From the NCBI GenBank assembly GCA_031276775.1, contig JAISML010000100.1:1-5589 (forward strand): a stretch of DNA of 5,589 nucleotides, given 5' to 3'. Under the pieces are notes generated by a model. The model did no database searches. It was not told the origin of the DNA and worked only from the letters and a program-made list of their open reading frames with translations. Below, one piece after another: positions 1 to 5,589 of the stretch (the stretch's first letter is position 1; each line of letters starts with the position of its first letter). This DNA comes from Eubacteriales Family XIII. Incertae Sedis bacterium (lineage in GTDB: Bacteria > Bacillota > Clostridia > Peptostreptococcales > Anaerovoracaceae). The translations under genes were made by a program, and so were the position numbers.

Positions 1-29
1 TTGCGGCATACGGACAATCTCGGGGTCGT

Positions 30-44
30 GTCGGAATTTCCGAC
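30..44. repeat. 15-bp perfect palindrome, possible operator
   Basis: GTCGGAA and TTCCGAC face each other around a single T, giving a perfect inverted repeat with 7-bp arms. A 1-nt spacer is too short for an RNA hairpin, so if it is functional it would be a DNA site for a dimeric protein. It lies about 150 bp upstream of the likely promoter at 195-223, which is far for a simple repressor site. Chance occurrence is possible. Confidence 0.3.
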
Positions 45-194
45 GGAAACGATGACTTTGCCGCTCCGAAACTTTTGCCGCTTTCGTCAATCGATACGGC
101 ATACCCTTGAGTAGTAACCTATTGCGCGTGATGGTTCCTGGTTGCCGCCGCGGATTTGCGCCGATGCGGGCGTCGCTTTTCCAAACGGCGCAGC

Positions 195-223
195 TTGTAT
201 CCGGAATCGCGCAATGTTATACT
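195..223 (+). promoter_or_regulatory. Probable vegetative sigma promoter with extended -10
   Basis: TTGTAT (195-200) is followed after exactly 17 nt by TATACT (218-223), which matches the TATAAT consensus at five of six positions. A TG one base upstream of the -10 (TGT-TATACT) makes it an extended -10 element, which fits the weak -35. Transcription would start near 230, leaving about 130 nt before the GTG start at 362. It is the best promoter-like sequence I found upstream of the binding-protein gene, and it suggests that gene can be transcribed alone. Confidence 0.55.
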
Positions 224-361
224 TTTAAGAAAGCGCCGATGGCCGATACATGTTCCGCGCGCGTCGGCAGCGCCGGTTTTGTCACAGACGGGCGCCGGCC
301 AACGCTCCCTGAACCGGCGGTTTCCGCATCGAAAAGGACAGCGGCGGACTTGGAGGTGAAC

Positions 362-1354
362 GTGAAAAAACACAATGTGCATACGATTTTGATTCTGTGG
401 GTCGCCCTGCTGATCGCAGCGACAGCGTTTGCGGCCTGCGCGGCCAAAGAAAAAGAGACGCCCCCACCGGTCGGGGACGGCGACGAAAGCGTCGACACGG
501 TCGCCCTTTTCATGCCGCAGCTGCAAGACGCCGCCATGCAAAACCTGCAAGCGGCGATCGGCGGATACGCGACGTCCGCCGGCATTGAACTCTCGGTCTT
601 CGACGCCGAAGGAAAGTCCAAAAAACAGGTCTCGCAGATAAAAAGCGTCCTCGCCGACGGCGTCGACGCCATCCTGCTCTGCCCCGCGTCTCCCGAGGAG
701 CTCGGCGATGGCGTAGACGCGGCGGGAGAAGCGGGGATTCCCGTCGTCGTGCTGAGAGAAAATATCGTCGGCGCGGAGGATACCGCCGCGTTTGTGGGAC
801 CCGACTTCACGGACGGCGGAAACCGGACGATGGCCCGCGCCATGTCGGATCTGCCGGACGGCGGCGGAATCGCCGAGGTGTTCGGCGCGAAAGGACACCC
901 GGCAACCGATGCGATCTCCGCCGGTTACGCCGAAGCGCTGAAAGGCGCAACGGACAGGTATCCGATCGCGGCGGAAGGCACGGGCGACTGGTCCGCGGAA
1001 AAGACCCTTGAATTGGTCAATGAATGGTTTGCTGCGGGCAAAGAGCCGGCGGCCATCGTCTGCAACAATGACGGCATGGCGACGGGCGCACTGGAAGCCG
1101 TCCTCTCGACGGGCAGAGCCGGGCGGATCAACATCTACGGTCTCGGTGGGCAACGCAACATACTCGACGCGATCCGGGCGGGTACGGCAAAAGCCACCGC
1201 GATCATCGACGTTGACGCGGAGGCGAAAACCGCCGTCGAACTTGCGGTCAAGCTGATCGCGGGGGAAGACGTCAAACGCAACCACCTGATCCCCATGACG
1301 CTGATCACGGCGGAAAACGTCGATTCCTATCTGCCGCAGGGAGGTTCTTCTTAA
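362..1354 (+). CDS. Sugar-type ABC transporter substrate-binding lipoprotein (RbsB-like)
   Basis: This 330-residue protein should capture a small solute, probably a sugar or similar, outside the membrane and pass it to an ABC importer. Translation probably starts at GTG 362, with GGAGG at 352-356, five bases upstream. The product opens with a basic tip (KKH) and a hydrophobic stretch at residues 9-25. FAAC at 23-26 is a lipobox-like end, making Cys26 the likely lipidated residue, and an acidic and proline-rich linker follows. From about residue 45 it follows the type I periplasmic-binding fold of the RbsB/LacI-like family (Peripla_BP_4): VALFMPQLQD as the first strand, LADGVDAILLCPAS (97-110), AGIPVVVLRE (124-133), and CNNDGMATGALEAV (234-247), the typical ligand and hinge region. 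The overall length is normal. The ligand cannot be read from sequence. No permease, ATPase or sensor gene lies in the window, so its partners are unknown. Confidence 0.88.
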   Translation: MKKHNVHTILILWVALLIAATAFAACAAKEKETPPPVGDGDESVDTVALFMPQLQDAAMQNLQAAIGGYATSAGIELSVFDAEGKSKKQVSQIKSVLADGVDAILLCPASPEELGDGVDAAGEAGIPVVVLRENIVGAEDTAAFVGPDFTDGGNRTMARAMSDLPDGGGIAEVFGAKGHPATDAISAGYAEALKGATDRYPIAAEGTGDWSAEKTLELVNEWFAAGKEPAAIVCNNDGMATGALEAVLSTGRAGRINIYGLGGQRNILDAIRAGTAKATAIIDVDAEAKTAVELAVKLIAGEDVKRNHLIPMTLITAENVDSYLPQGGSS

Positions 1355-1390
1355 ACGGGATTCTTCTTAAACAGGGAGGTTCTCGTTAAA
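1337..1390 (+). repeat. Three imperfect tandem copies of a 19-nt unit across the stop codon
   Basis: Unit 1 is CAGGGAGGTTCTTCTTAAA (1337-1355), unit 2 is CGGGATTCTTCTTAAA (1356-1371, three bases shorter), and unit 3 is CAGGGAGGTTCTCGTTAAA (1372-1390, two mismatches to unit 1). Unit 1 encodes the last residues of the lipoprotein (GGSS) and contains its TAA stop at 1352-1354; units 2 and 3 are untranslated. Units 1 and 3 each contain a Shine-Dalgarno-like AGGGAGG, but no credible start codon follows. Slippage duplication of the gene end is the simplest explanation. Confidence 0.7.
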
Positions 1391-1391
1391 T

Positions 1392-1420
1392 CAGGCTGCC
1401 GACCAGGATTCGGCGGTCTG
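1392..1420 (+). terminator. 11-bp hairpin after the lipoprotein gene, candidate terminator without U-tract
   Basis: CAGGCTGCCGA (1392-1402) pairs with TCGGCGGTCTG (1410-1420) around a 7-nt loop. This gives eleven consecutive pairs, two of them G-U (1397-1415 and 1395-1417). The G-U pairs become A-C mismatches in the opposite strand, so the fold favours plus-strand RNA. It begins 38 nt after the lipoprotein stop. No U-run follows, so it is not a classic intrinsic terminator; it could end transcription inefficiently or protect the 3' end of the mRNA. Confidence 0.45.
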
Positions 1421-1435
1421 CGCGCCGCGCGATCC

Positions 1436-1458
1436 GTCCCACTCCCGTTCCCACTCCC
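1436..1458 (-). repeat. Short 12-nt tandem repeat after the synthetase stop
   Basis: On the plus strand GTCCCACTCCC (1436-1446) is followed directly by GTTCCCACTCCC (1447-1458), two copies differing by one inserted T. Read with the synthetase gene it is a purine-rich run immediately after the TAA stop at 1460-1462. No function is evident; slippage is likely. Confidence 0.5.
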
Positions 1459-1459
1459 T

Positions 1460-3100
1460 TTACCGCGATTCCTCACGGATGGCGACGCGGCGAATCTTGC
1501 CGGAAACAGTCAGGGGAAAGCTGTCGACGAATTCGATGAGCCTGGGCGTCTTGTAAGCCGCGGCGTTTGATTTTACAAAGGCGCGCAATTCTTTCTTCAT
1601 CGCCTCCGACGGCGCGTAACCATCCCGAAGTATGATGCTCGCCTTGATCACCTGACCGCGCAGCGGATGCGGCGCGCCCGTCACCGCGCAACCCGCCACG
1701 GCGGGATGGGTGAGCAGAATGCTCTCCACCTCAAACGGGCCTATTCTGTAGCCTGCGGATTTGATGATGTCGTCACGCCGGCCGATGAACCGAACATAGC
1801 CCTCTTCGTCCTGCTGCGCCATATCCCCGGTGTGATAGACATTTTCGTGAAAGGCGGCGGCCGTCATGTCCGAATCCCGATAATATCCCATGAATATGCC
1901 GGGCGCGCCCGCCTCCGTCCGCACACAGATCTCGCCTTCCCCGCCCCGCCCGACTTCCTGGCCGTCCGTGTCCAAGAGCACGACGTCGTAAGCGGGATTT
2001 GGCTTGCCGAGCCACCCCACTTTCGGTTCCGTGAAAAAAGCCGTGATGACGAGGGGCATCGTTTCCGTCTGCCCGTAAGCCTCGTAGATCTTCAACCCCG
2101 TTTTTCCCTTGAATTGCAGAAACAGCTCTTCGTCCAACGGTTCTCCCGCAGAGGTGACATGTTCCAGCGCCCCGAGATCGTAGGCGGACAGATCGGCGTT
2201 GGCCACCACCCTGAGCAAGGTGGGCGGCGCGCAGAACGATGTGACTTTATACCTGCTCATCACCGACAGCAGACGGTGGACGTTGAATCTGTCGTGATCG
2301 TATACGAAGATCGCGGCCTCGCACAGCCACTGTCCGAACAACTTCCCCCACACGGCCTTTGCCCAGCCCGTATCCGCCACCGTGAGATGCAGACTGCCCG
2401 GGTGCAAAGCCTGCCAGTACCGGGAGGTGATGATGTGACCGAGTGGATAGGCGTAATTGTGCGCGACCATCTTGGGAAGCCCCGTCGTGCCGGAGGTGAA
2501 GTAGAGCATCATCATATCCGCGTTTTCGGTAACGCGTACAGGCGGCGCGCCTTCCGCGTGCGCCGCAATGCCTGCCCGGAACGCCAGCCATCCCTCCCTG
2601 TTCCCGGATAGACTGATGCGCGTCCTGACGGAAGGCGACTGCGCCATCGCGCCGTCCGCCGCGTCCATGACGACGGTGTCGTCCGTCGTCACGAGGGCGG
2701 TGATCGATGCGGCGTTGTTTCGGTACGTCACATCCTCCGCCCGCATGAGATGCGTGGCAGGTATGGCGACGGCGCCCAATTTCATGAGTCCCAGGACGGC
2801 GAACCAGAATTCGACGCGCCGTTTGAGGATCAGCATCACCCTGTCGCCGCGGCAAATCCCGACGGAGGCGAAAAAACGCGCCGCGGCGTCGGAACGCGCC
2901 GACATCTGTCCGAACGTATACACGGCGTGCCCACCCTCGTCGTCGCACCAAACCATCGCCGTTTTATCGGGCGATCTGTGCGCCAACCGATCCACGCAAT
3001 CAAAAGCAAAATTGAAATTGTCGGGCGGAACCATCTCATAATGTGCGGAAAAGTCCTCGTAATTGTCAAAATCCGTTCGTCCGTATCGTTCAAATTCCAT
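1460..3100 (-). CDS. AMP-forming acyl-CoA synthetase, medium-chain (MACS/ACSM-like) type
   Basis: This 546-residue adenylate-forming enzyme should convert a free carboxylic or fatty acid, ATP and CoA to acyl-CoA, AMP and pyrophosphate in the cytoplasm. Visible core motifs are the phosphate-binding loop YFTSGTTGLPK (200-210), YEAYGQTE (339-346), HTGD (423-426), the hinge GRRDDIIKSAGYRIGP (440-455) and the C-terminal TVSGKIRR, whose Lys535 is the catalytic lysine. The N-terminus (NFNFAFDCVDRLA, 28-40) and overall length fit the medium-chain/acetyl-type synthetases common in Clostridia. I chose the ATG at 3100 because GGGAAGGA lies 7 nt upstream; the frame stays open 18 codons further, to 3154, without better signals. 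It lies downstream of fabZ on the same strand across a 182-bp gap, so co-transcription is possible but not assured. Substrate chain length cannot be read from sequence; acetate, branched short-chain or aromatic acids are alternatives. Confidence 0.92.
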   Translation of the reverse strand: MEFERYGRTDFDNYEDFSAHYEMVPPDNFNFAFDCVDRLAHRSPDKTAMVWCDDEGGHAVYTFGQMSARSDAAARFFASVGICRGDRVMLILKRRVEFWFAVLGLMKLGAVAIPATHLMRAEDVTYRNNAASITALVTTDDTVVMDAADGAMAQSPSVRTRISLSGNREGWLAFRAGIAAHAEGAPPVRVTENADMMMLYFTSGTTGLPKMVAHNYAYPLGHIITSRYWQALHPGSLHLTVADTGWAKAVWGKLFGQWLCEAAIFVYDHDRFNVHRLLSVMSRYKVTSFCAPPTLLRVVANADLSAYDLGALEHVTSAGEPLDEELFLQFKGKTGLKIYEAYGQTETMPLVITAFFTEPKVGWLGKPNPAYDVVLLDTDGQEVGRGGEGEICVRTEAGAPGIFMGYYRDSDMTAAAFHENVYHTGDMAQQDEEGYVRFIGRRDDIIKSAGYRIGPFEVESILLTHPAVAGCAVTGAPHPLRGQVIKASIILRDGYAPSEAMKKELRAFVKSNAAAYKTPRLIEFVDSFPLTVSGKIRRVAIREESR

Positions 3101-3282
3101 GCATTCATCCTTCCCGCAAACCCGCGCCAAAACCCGTGTCCGGCAAAAGTTCAACCCGTTCGATCAACGTTCAAGCCTACCCCAAAAAAGCAACTTTCAA
3201 ACCAACGTTTCAAGCATGCCAAGCCACATTCAAACTTCGTTCAGCCATGCGGGCGTCCCGCATTTCCCGTCCCGCCGCAGGA
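3101..3282 (-). other. Gap between fabZ and the synthetase gene with a TTGAA repeat cluster
   Basis: I see no gene here. Read on the minus strand, a GC hairpin follows fabZ. It is followed by a G/T-rich stretch with five exact TTGAA pentamers (plus-strand TTCAA near 3150, 3170, 3196, 3209 and 3229). The near-variant TCGAA occurs near 3159 and CTGAA near 3241. Two copies share a longer core, roughly GCTTGAACGTTG and GCTTGAAACGTTGG, about 39 bp apart. The final part before the synthetase is GGGTTT-rich and ends in its ribosome binding site. No convincing -35/-10 pair was found. The length and repeat content suggest a regulatory region for the synthetase, which is inference. Confidence 0.5.
3248..3264 (-). 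terminator. GC-rich hairpin downstream of fabZ, weak terminator or processing signal
   Basis: On the minus strand ATGCGGG-ACG-CCCGCAT forms a perfect 7-bp stem with a 3-nt loop about 20 nt after the fabZ stop. No T-run follows, so full rho-independent termination is unlikely. It could attenuate read-through into the synthetase gene or stabilise the fab transcript's 3' end. Confidence 0.35.
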
Positions 3283-3717
3283 TCATGTCTGCGCGCCCAA
3301 CATAAATGTCAACGAAAGGCGGCAGGCCTGCCTGTCGCCGTTGTAAGCGACGCCGACCCCCATGCCGCCGCGGCTTCTGATCTTTTCCAAGTCGACTTCC
3401 AACCTGAGCGTATCGCCGGGGACAACCTTGCTGCGAAATTTCGCGTCTCTGATCCCGCCGAAATACGCGATCCTGCCCGCGTTTTCCGGCATGGAAAGAA
3501 TACCTACGGCGCCCGTCTGCGCCAAGGCTTCCACGATGAGAACGCCCGGCATGACCTTCTCCTGCGGGAAATGCCCTTTAAAATAGTATTCTTCCGCACA
3601 CACATGTTTCAGCGCCACCACGCGCCGCCCCGGCTCCAATTCGATCACCTCGTCGATGAGGAGAAAAGGTTCCCTGTGCGGCAGAATCCCCATGATTCCT
3701 TCCCGATCCAGTATCAT
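3283..3717 (-). CDS. fabZ: 3-hydroxyacyl-[acyl-carrier-protein] dehydratase FabZ
   Basis: FabZ removes water from 3-hydroxyacyl-ACP to give trans-2-enoyl-ACP in the elongation cycle of type II fatty acid synthesis. It is a hot-dog-fold cytoplasmic enzyme. The 144-residue product has the opening ILPHREPFLLIDEV (11-24) and the catalytic stretch GHFPQEKVMPGVLIVEALAQ (48-67). His49 and Glu63 are the expected catalytic pair, at the same numbers as in the Pseudomonas aeruginosa enzyme as I recall it. FGGIRDAKFRSKVVPGD (86-102) is the usual second half. The ATG at 3717 is preceded by AAAGGAGG at 4-5 nt and gives the normal family start (MILD). Starts at the upstream ATG (3738) or TTG (3741) would put the ribosome binding site inside the gene. 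The gene lies 52 bp after fabF. The alternative FabA (isomerase-type) is less likely given the length and motif. Confidence 0.96.
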   Translation of the reverse strand: MILDREGIMGILPHREPFLLIDEVIELEPGRRVVALKHVCAEEYYFKGHFPQEKVMPGVLIVEALAQTGAVGILSMPENAGRIAYFGGIRDAKFRSKVVPGDTLRLEVDLEKIRSRGGMGVGVAYNGDRQACRLSLTFMLGAQT

Positions 3718-3746
3718 TGCGCCTCCTTTTGTCTGCATCAACGCCC

Positions 3747-3766
3747 CGGCCGCCGCGCAACGGCCG
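3747..3766 (-). other. Small GC hairpin between fabF and fabZ
   Basis: CGGCCG at 3761-3766 can pair with CGGCCG at 3747-3752 in the minus-strand transcript (6 bp, 8-nt loop). It sits between the fabF stop and the fabZ ribosome binding site. No U-run follows, so it is not a terminator; it may tune mRNA stability or translation between the two genes, or be a by-product of GC-rich spacer sequence. Confidence 0.25.
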
Positions 3767-3769
3767 CGG

Positions 3770-5002
3770 TCAATCCTCGTACCGTTGGAAGATCACGGTC
3801 GCGTTGTGTCCTCCGAAGCCCAACGAATTGGACAGGGCGCAACGCACGTCGATCCGTCTGCTGCCTTCCGTCACATAATCCAGGTCGAGCGCTTCATCCC
3901 GCACCCGATGACCGATCGTCGGAGGAATGACGCCATCGTTGATCGCTTTCACGCAGAACATGGCCTCCACCGCGCCGGCCGCGCCCAGCATATGCCCCGT
4001 CATCGATTTGGTCGAGCTGATCGGCACACGATAGGCGTCGTCGCCGAATACCGCTTTGATCGCCCTCGTTTCAAAGAGATCGTTCAGCGGCGTACTCGTG
4101 CCGTGCGCATTGACGTAGGAGATATCCCCGGGTTGCAGGCCGGCTTCGGTCAACGCGAGCCGCATCGCCTTGGCCGCGCCTTCCCCCGTTTCGGAAGGCT
4201 GGGTGATGTGAAAGGCGTCATTCGTGGAGCCGTATCCGGTCAGCTCGGCCAAGATCCGCGCGCCCCTTGCTTTCGCGAAGTCGAGGGATTCCAGTATCAA
4301 AATGGCGCTGCCTTCCCCCATGACAAATCCGTCTCGCTCCTTGTCGAAAGGAATGGACGCCCTGTCGGGATCCGTGCTCAGCGACATCGCCGTCATGTTC
4401 ACAAAGCCCGCAAAGCAGGTGGGCGCGAACGGCGCTTCCGCGCCCCCGGCGATGACGGCGTCGGCATAGCCGTGCCGGATCGCGCGCCACGCTTCGCCGA
4501 TGGCGTTGGTGCCGCAGGAACAAGCCGTCACGATATCGATCGCGGAACCTTTCGCCCGGTTCGCAATCGCGATCTGCCCCGCGAGCATATTCCCGATGAT
4601 CATAGGTACGAGCACGGGCGACACTTTCCGCAATCCGTTCACTTCGCTCTTGCGTATCTCCTTTTCCAACGTCGAAATGCCGCCGATGCCGCTGCCCACG
4701 TAGACGCTCAACCGATCCGCGTCTATGTTTTCACCGCTTTCCAAACGCGCCGCAGCCATCGCTTCCGCAGCGGCCGTAACGCCGTATTGCGTAAACAGAT
4801 CCATGCGGCGTCCCGCCCGCTTGTCCCCAAATTCAAAATCCCTGACCTGCGCGCCGATTTTCACCCGCAATTCGGATATGTCTATCTTCGTGATCTCGGC
4901 AAAGCCGTGCCGGCCTGCCTTTACCCCGTCCCATGTCGCATCGGCTGTATTCCCGAGCGCCGTTACCGCGCCCATGCCTGTGACAACAACCCTTTTTTCC
5001 AT
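3770..5002 (-). CDS. fabF: 3-oxoacyl-[acyl-carrier-protein] synthase II (FabF)
   Basis: FabF is the elongating ketosynthase. It takes an acyl group from acyl-ACP onto a cysteine and condenses it with malonyl-ACP, releasing CO2 and 3-ketoacyl-ACP. The 410-residue product has the usual length and the thiolase fold. It opens with RVVVTGMGAVTALGN (4-18). The active-site Cys161 is in TACSCGTNAIGEA, and the two catalytic histidines are His300 (NAHGTSTP) and His337 (KSMTGHMLGAAGA). The C-terminal glycine-rich loop is NSLGFGGHNA (392-401). All three catalytic residues are present, so it should be active. The residue two after the catalytic cysteine is Cys163, where well-known FabF proteins carry Ser or Thr. 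Translation starts at ATG 5002 with AGGAGG about 8 nt upstream, 19 bp after the fabG stop, so the two are surely co-transcribed. A secondary-metabolite ketosynthase is possible but less likely next to fabG and fabZ. Confidence 0.96.
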   Translation of the reverse strand: MEKRVVVTGMGAVTALGNTADATWDGVKAGRHGFAEITKIDISELRVKIGAQVRDFEFGDKRAGRRMDLFTQYGVTAAAEAMAAARLESGENIDADRLSVYVGSGIGGISTLEKEIRKSEVNGLRKVSPVLVPMIIGNMLAGQIAIANRAKGSAIDIVTACSCGTNAIGEAWRAIRHGYADAVIAGGAEAPFAPTCFAGFVNMTAMSLSTDPDRASIPFDKERDGFVMGEGSAILILESLDFAKARGARILAELTGYGSTNDAFHITQPSETGEGAAKAMRLALTEAGLQPGDISYVNAHGTSTPLNDLFETRAIKAVFGDDAYRVPISSTKSMTGHMLGAAGAVEAMFCVKAINDGVIPPTIGHRVRDEALDLDYVTEGSRRIDVRCALSNSLGFGGHNATVIFQRYED

Positions 5003-5021
5003 CCGGCATTCCTCCTGTCCG

Positions 5022-5589
5022 CTACACGATCAACCCGCCGTCCACGCCGATCACCTGTCCCGTGATATAGGCCGCGTCGTCGGACGCGAGAAAGGCGATC
5101 AGCTTCGCGACTTCTTCCGGACGCCCCGCGCGGCCCAGACCGATGCGCGCCAGCGACATTTCTTTCTGTTCTTCCGTCAGCATGTCGGTCATGTCCGTTT
5201 CGATGAACCCGGGCGCGACGGCATTGACCGTGATGTTGCGGGAGCCGAGTTCTTTGGCTGCGGACAGCGTCATTCCGATCAAACCCGCCTTGGAGGACGC
5301 GTAATTGATCTGCCCGGGATTGCCGCGCACACCCGCGATCGACGACAGGTTGATGACGCGGCCGCTTCGGTGTTTCGTCATGAGCGGGGCAACCGCCTGC
5401 AACATGTAAAACGCTCCGTTCAGATTGGTTCGGATCACGCTGTCGAAATCCTCCGCTTTCATGCGAAGCAGGAGTTTGTCGTTTGTAATGCCGGCGTTGT
5501 TGACGAGAATGTCCGCCGTCCCAAACAGATCCTTGGCGCGCGCGGCGACCGAACGGGCGAAGCCCGCATCCGCCGCGTCGCCTTTCAAA
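5022..5589 (-). CDS. fabG: 3-oxoacyl-[acyl-carrier-protein] reductase FabG, 5' end missing at the window edge
   Basis: FabG reduces 3-ketoacyl-ACP to 3-hydroxyacyl-ACP with NADPH. It is a short-chain dehydrogenase that normally works as a cytoplasmic tetramer. Only the last 188 codons are in the window. The normal length is near 247, so about 60 residues, including the TGxxxGIG cofactor loop and the true start, lie beyond the right edge. Numbering from the first full visible codon, the fragment shows LVNNAGITND (28-37), the structural Asn in RTNLNG (53-58), the catalytic Ser in INLSSIAG (79-86), and Tyr96 and Lys100 of the YASSK motif. It also has the PGFIETDM loop (126-133) and the C-terminal GQVIGVDGGLIV (177-188). 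All catalytic residues that can be checked are intact. The gene leads directly into fabF (19-bp gap). Other short-chain reductases share these motifs; the neighbours decide for FabG. Confidence 0.94.
   Translation of the reverse strand, partial: LKGDAADAGFARSVAARAKDLFGTADILVNNAGITNDKLLLRMKAEDFDSVIRTNLNGAFYMLQAVAPLMTKHRSGRVINLSSIAGVRGNPGQINYASSKAGLIGMTLSAAKELGSRNITVNAVAPGFIETDMTDMLTEEQKEMSLARIGLGRAGRPEEVAKLIAFLASDDAAYITGQVIGVDGGLIV

Larger units (their letters stand above)
1..361. other. Left-edge region without a supported gene; leader of the binding-protein gene
   Basis: No recognisable protein was found on either strand. A plus-strand frame open from the left edge to a TAG at 112-114 (37 codons) could be the tail of an upstream gene, but its translation resembles nothing I know. 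The frame of the downstream lipoprotein stays open back to a TTG at 107. The residues it would add look like no signal peptide, and no ribosome binding site supports that start. What can be seen is a short palindrome at 30-44, a promoter-like pair at 195-223, and a leader of about 130 nt that ends in a GGAGG at 352-356. Confidence 0.6.

Noticed and set aside
1..114. Open frame entering from the left edge and ending at TAG 112-114
   Set aside because: It has only 37 codons, no recognisable sequence, and other frames are open nearby too. It may be the tail of a gene, but the window cannot show this.
107..361. In-frame extension of the lipoprotein gene back to TTG 107 or ATG 239
   Set aside because: The added residues show no signal peptide or family similarity. 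The GTG at 362 has a GGAGG five bases upstream and gives a proper lipoprotein signal sequence.
119..1285. Long minus-strand open frame opposite the lipoprotein gene (388 codons)
   Set aside because: It is an antisense shadow of a GC-rich gene: the translation is arginine-rich with no domain, and the opposite strand encodes a clear binding protein.
1667..2611. Plus-strand open frame of 314 codons opposite the synthetase
   Set aside because: It is an antisense shadow; the minus strand carries the complete adenylate-forming motif set.
3101..3154. Eighteen-codon upstream extension of the synthetase
   Set aside because: The start at 3100 has GGGAAGGA at 7 nt and gives the usual family N-terminus; the extension has no such support.
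3101..3282. FapR or FabT operator, sigma-54 site, or CRISPR-like array in the TTGAA-rich gap
   Set aside because: No match to the palindromic operators as I know them, no correctly spaced GG/GC elements, and the repeats are too short and irregular for a CRISPR array.
3718..3741. Upstream ATG/TTG starts for fabZ
   Set aside because: They would place the strong AAAGGAGG inside the coding region and add residues not seen in FabZ proteins.
3656..5065. Plus-strand open frame of 469 codons opposite fabF
   Set aside because: The translation is rich in Arg, His and Pro with no motifs, while the minus strand encodes FabF with all catalytic residues.

Overview
The window is a 5.6 kb piece of GC-rich bacterial chromosome. 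Its core is a type II fatty acid synthesis block read on the minus strand: fabG (cut by the right edge), fabF, fabZ, then an AMP-forming acyl-CoA synthetase. A separate plus-strand gene for a sugar-type ABC substrate-binding lipoprotein converges on this block from the left. Strong AGGAGG-type ribosome binding sites, a lipoprotein signal peptide, and the FabF and synthetase sequence flavour point to a high-GC member of the Bacillota, most likely Clostridia. That placement is an inference from style, with no marker gene behind it.

Layout. 1-361 has no supportable gene; it holds a 15-bp palindrome and a good extended -10 promoter that would give the binding-protein mRNA a leader of about 130 nt. 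362-1354 (+) is the lipoprotein, starting at GTG. 1355-1459 is the convergent junction, with three imperfect copies of a 19-nt unit spanning the stop codon, an 11-bp hairpin that may end the plus-strand transcript, and a short 12-nt tandem repeat. 1460-3100 (-) is the acyl-CoA synthetase. 3101-3282 has no gene but carries a GC hairpin just after fabZ and a striking cluster of TTGAA pentamers before the synthetase. 3283-3717 (-) is fabZ, 3770-5002 (-) fabF, and 5022 to the edge (-) fabG.

How the genes work together. FabF condenses malonyl-ACP with acyl-ACP, FabG reduces the 3-ketoacyl-ACP, and FabZ dehydrates the 3-hydroxyacyl-ACP. The enoyl reductase, FabD, ACP and acetyl-CoA carboxylase genes that usually accompany these in Clostridia are not visible and could lie beyond the right edge. 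The synthetase would activate free carboxylic or fatty acids to CoA thioesters. It sits in the same direction but behind a 182-bp gap, so it may have its own control. The binding protein is unrelated by function and shows no permease or ATPase partner here.

The genes are recognisable members of known families. I see no clear evidence for a wholly new system. The most unusual signals are in the non-coding gaps and in the placement of the synthetase behind a fab operon.
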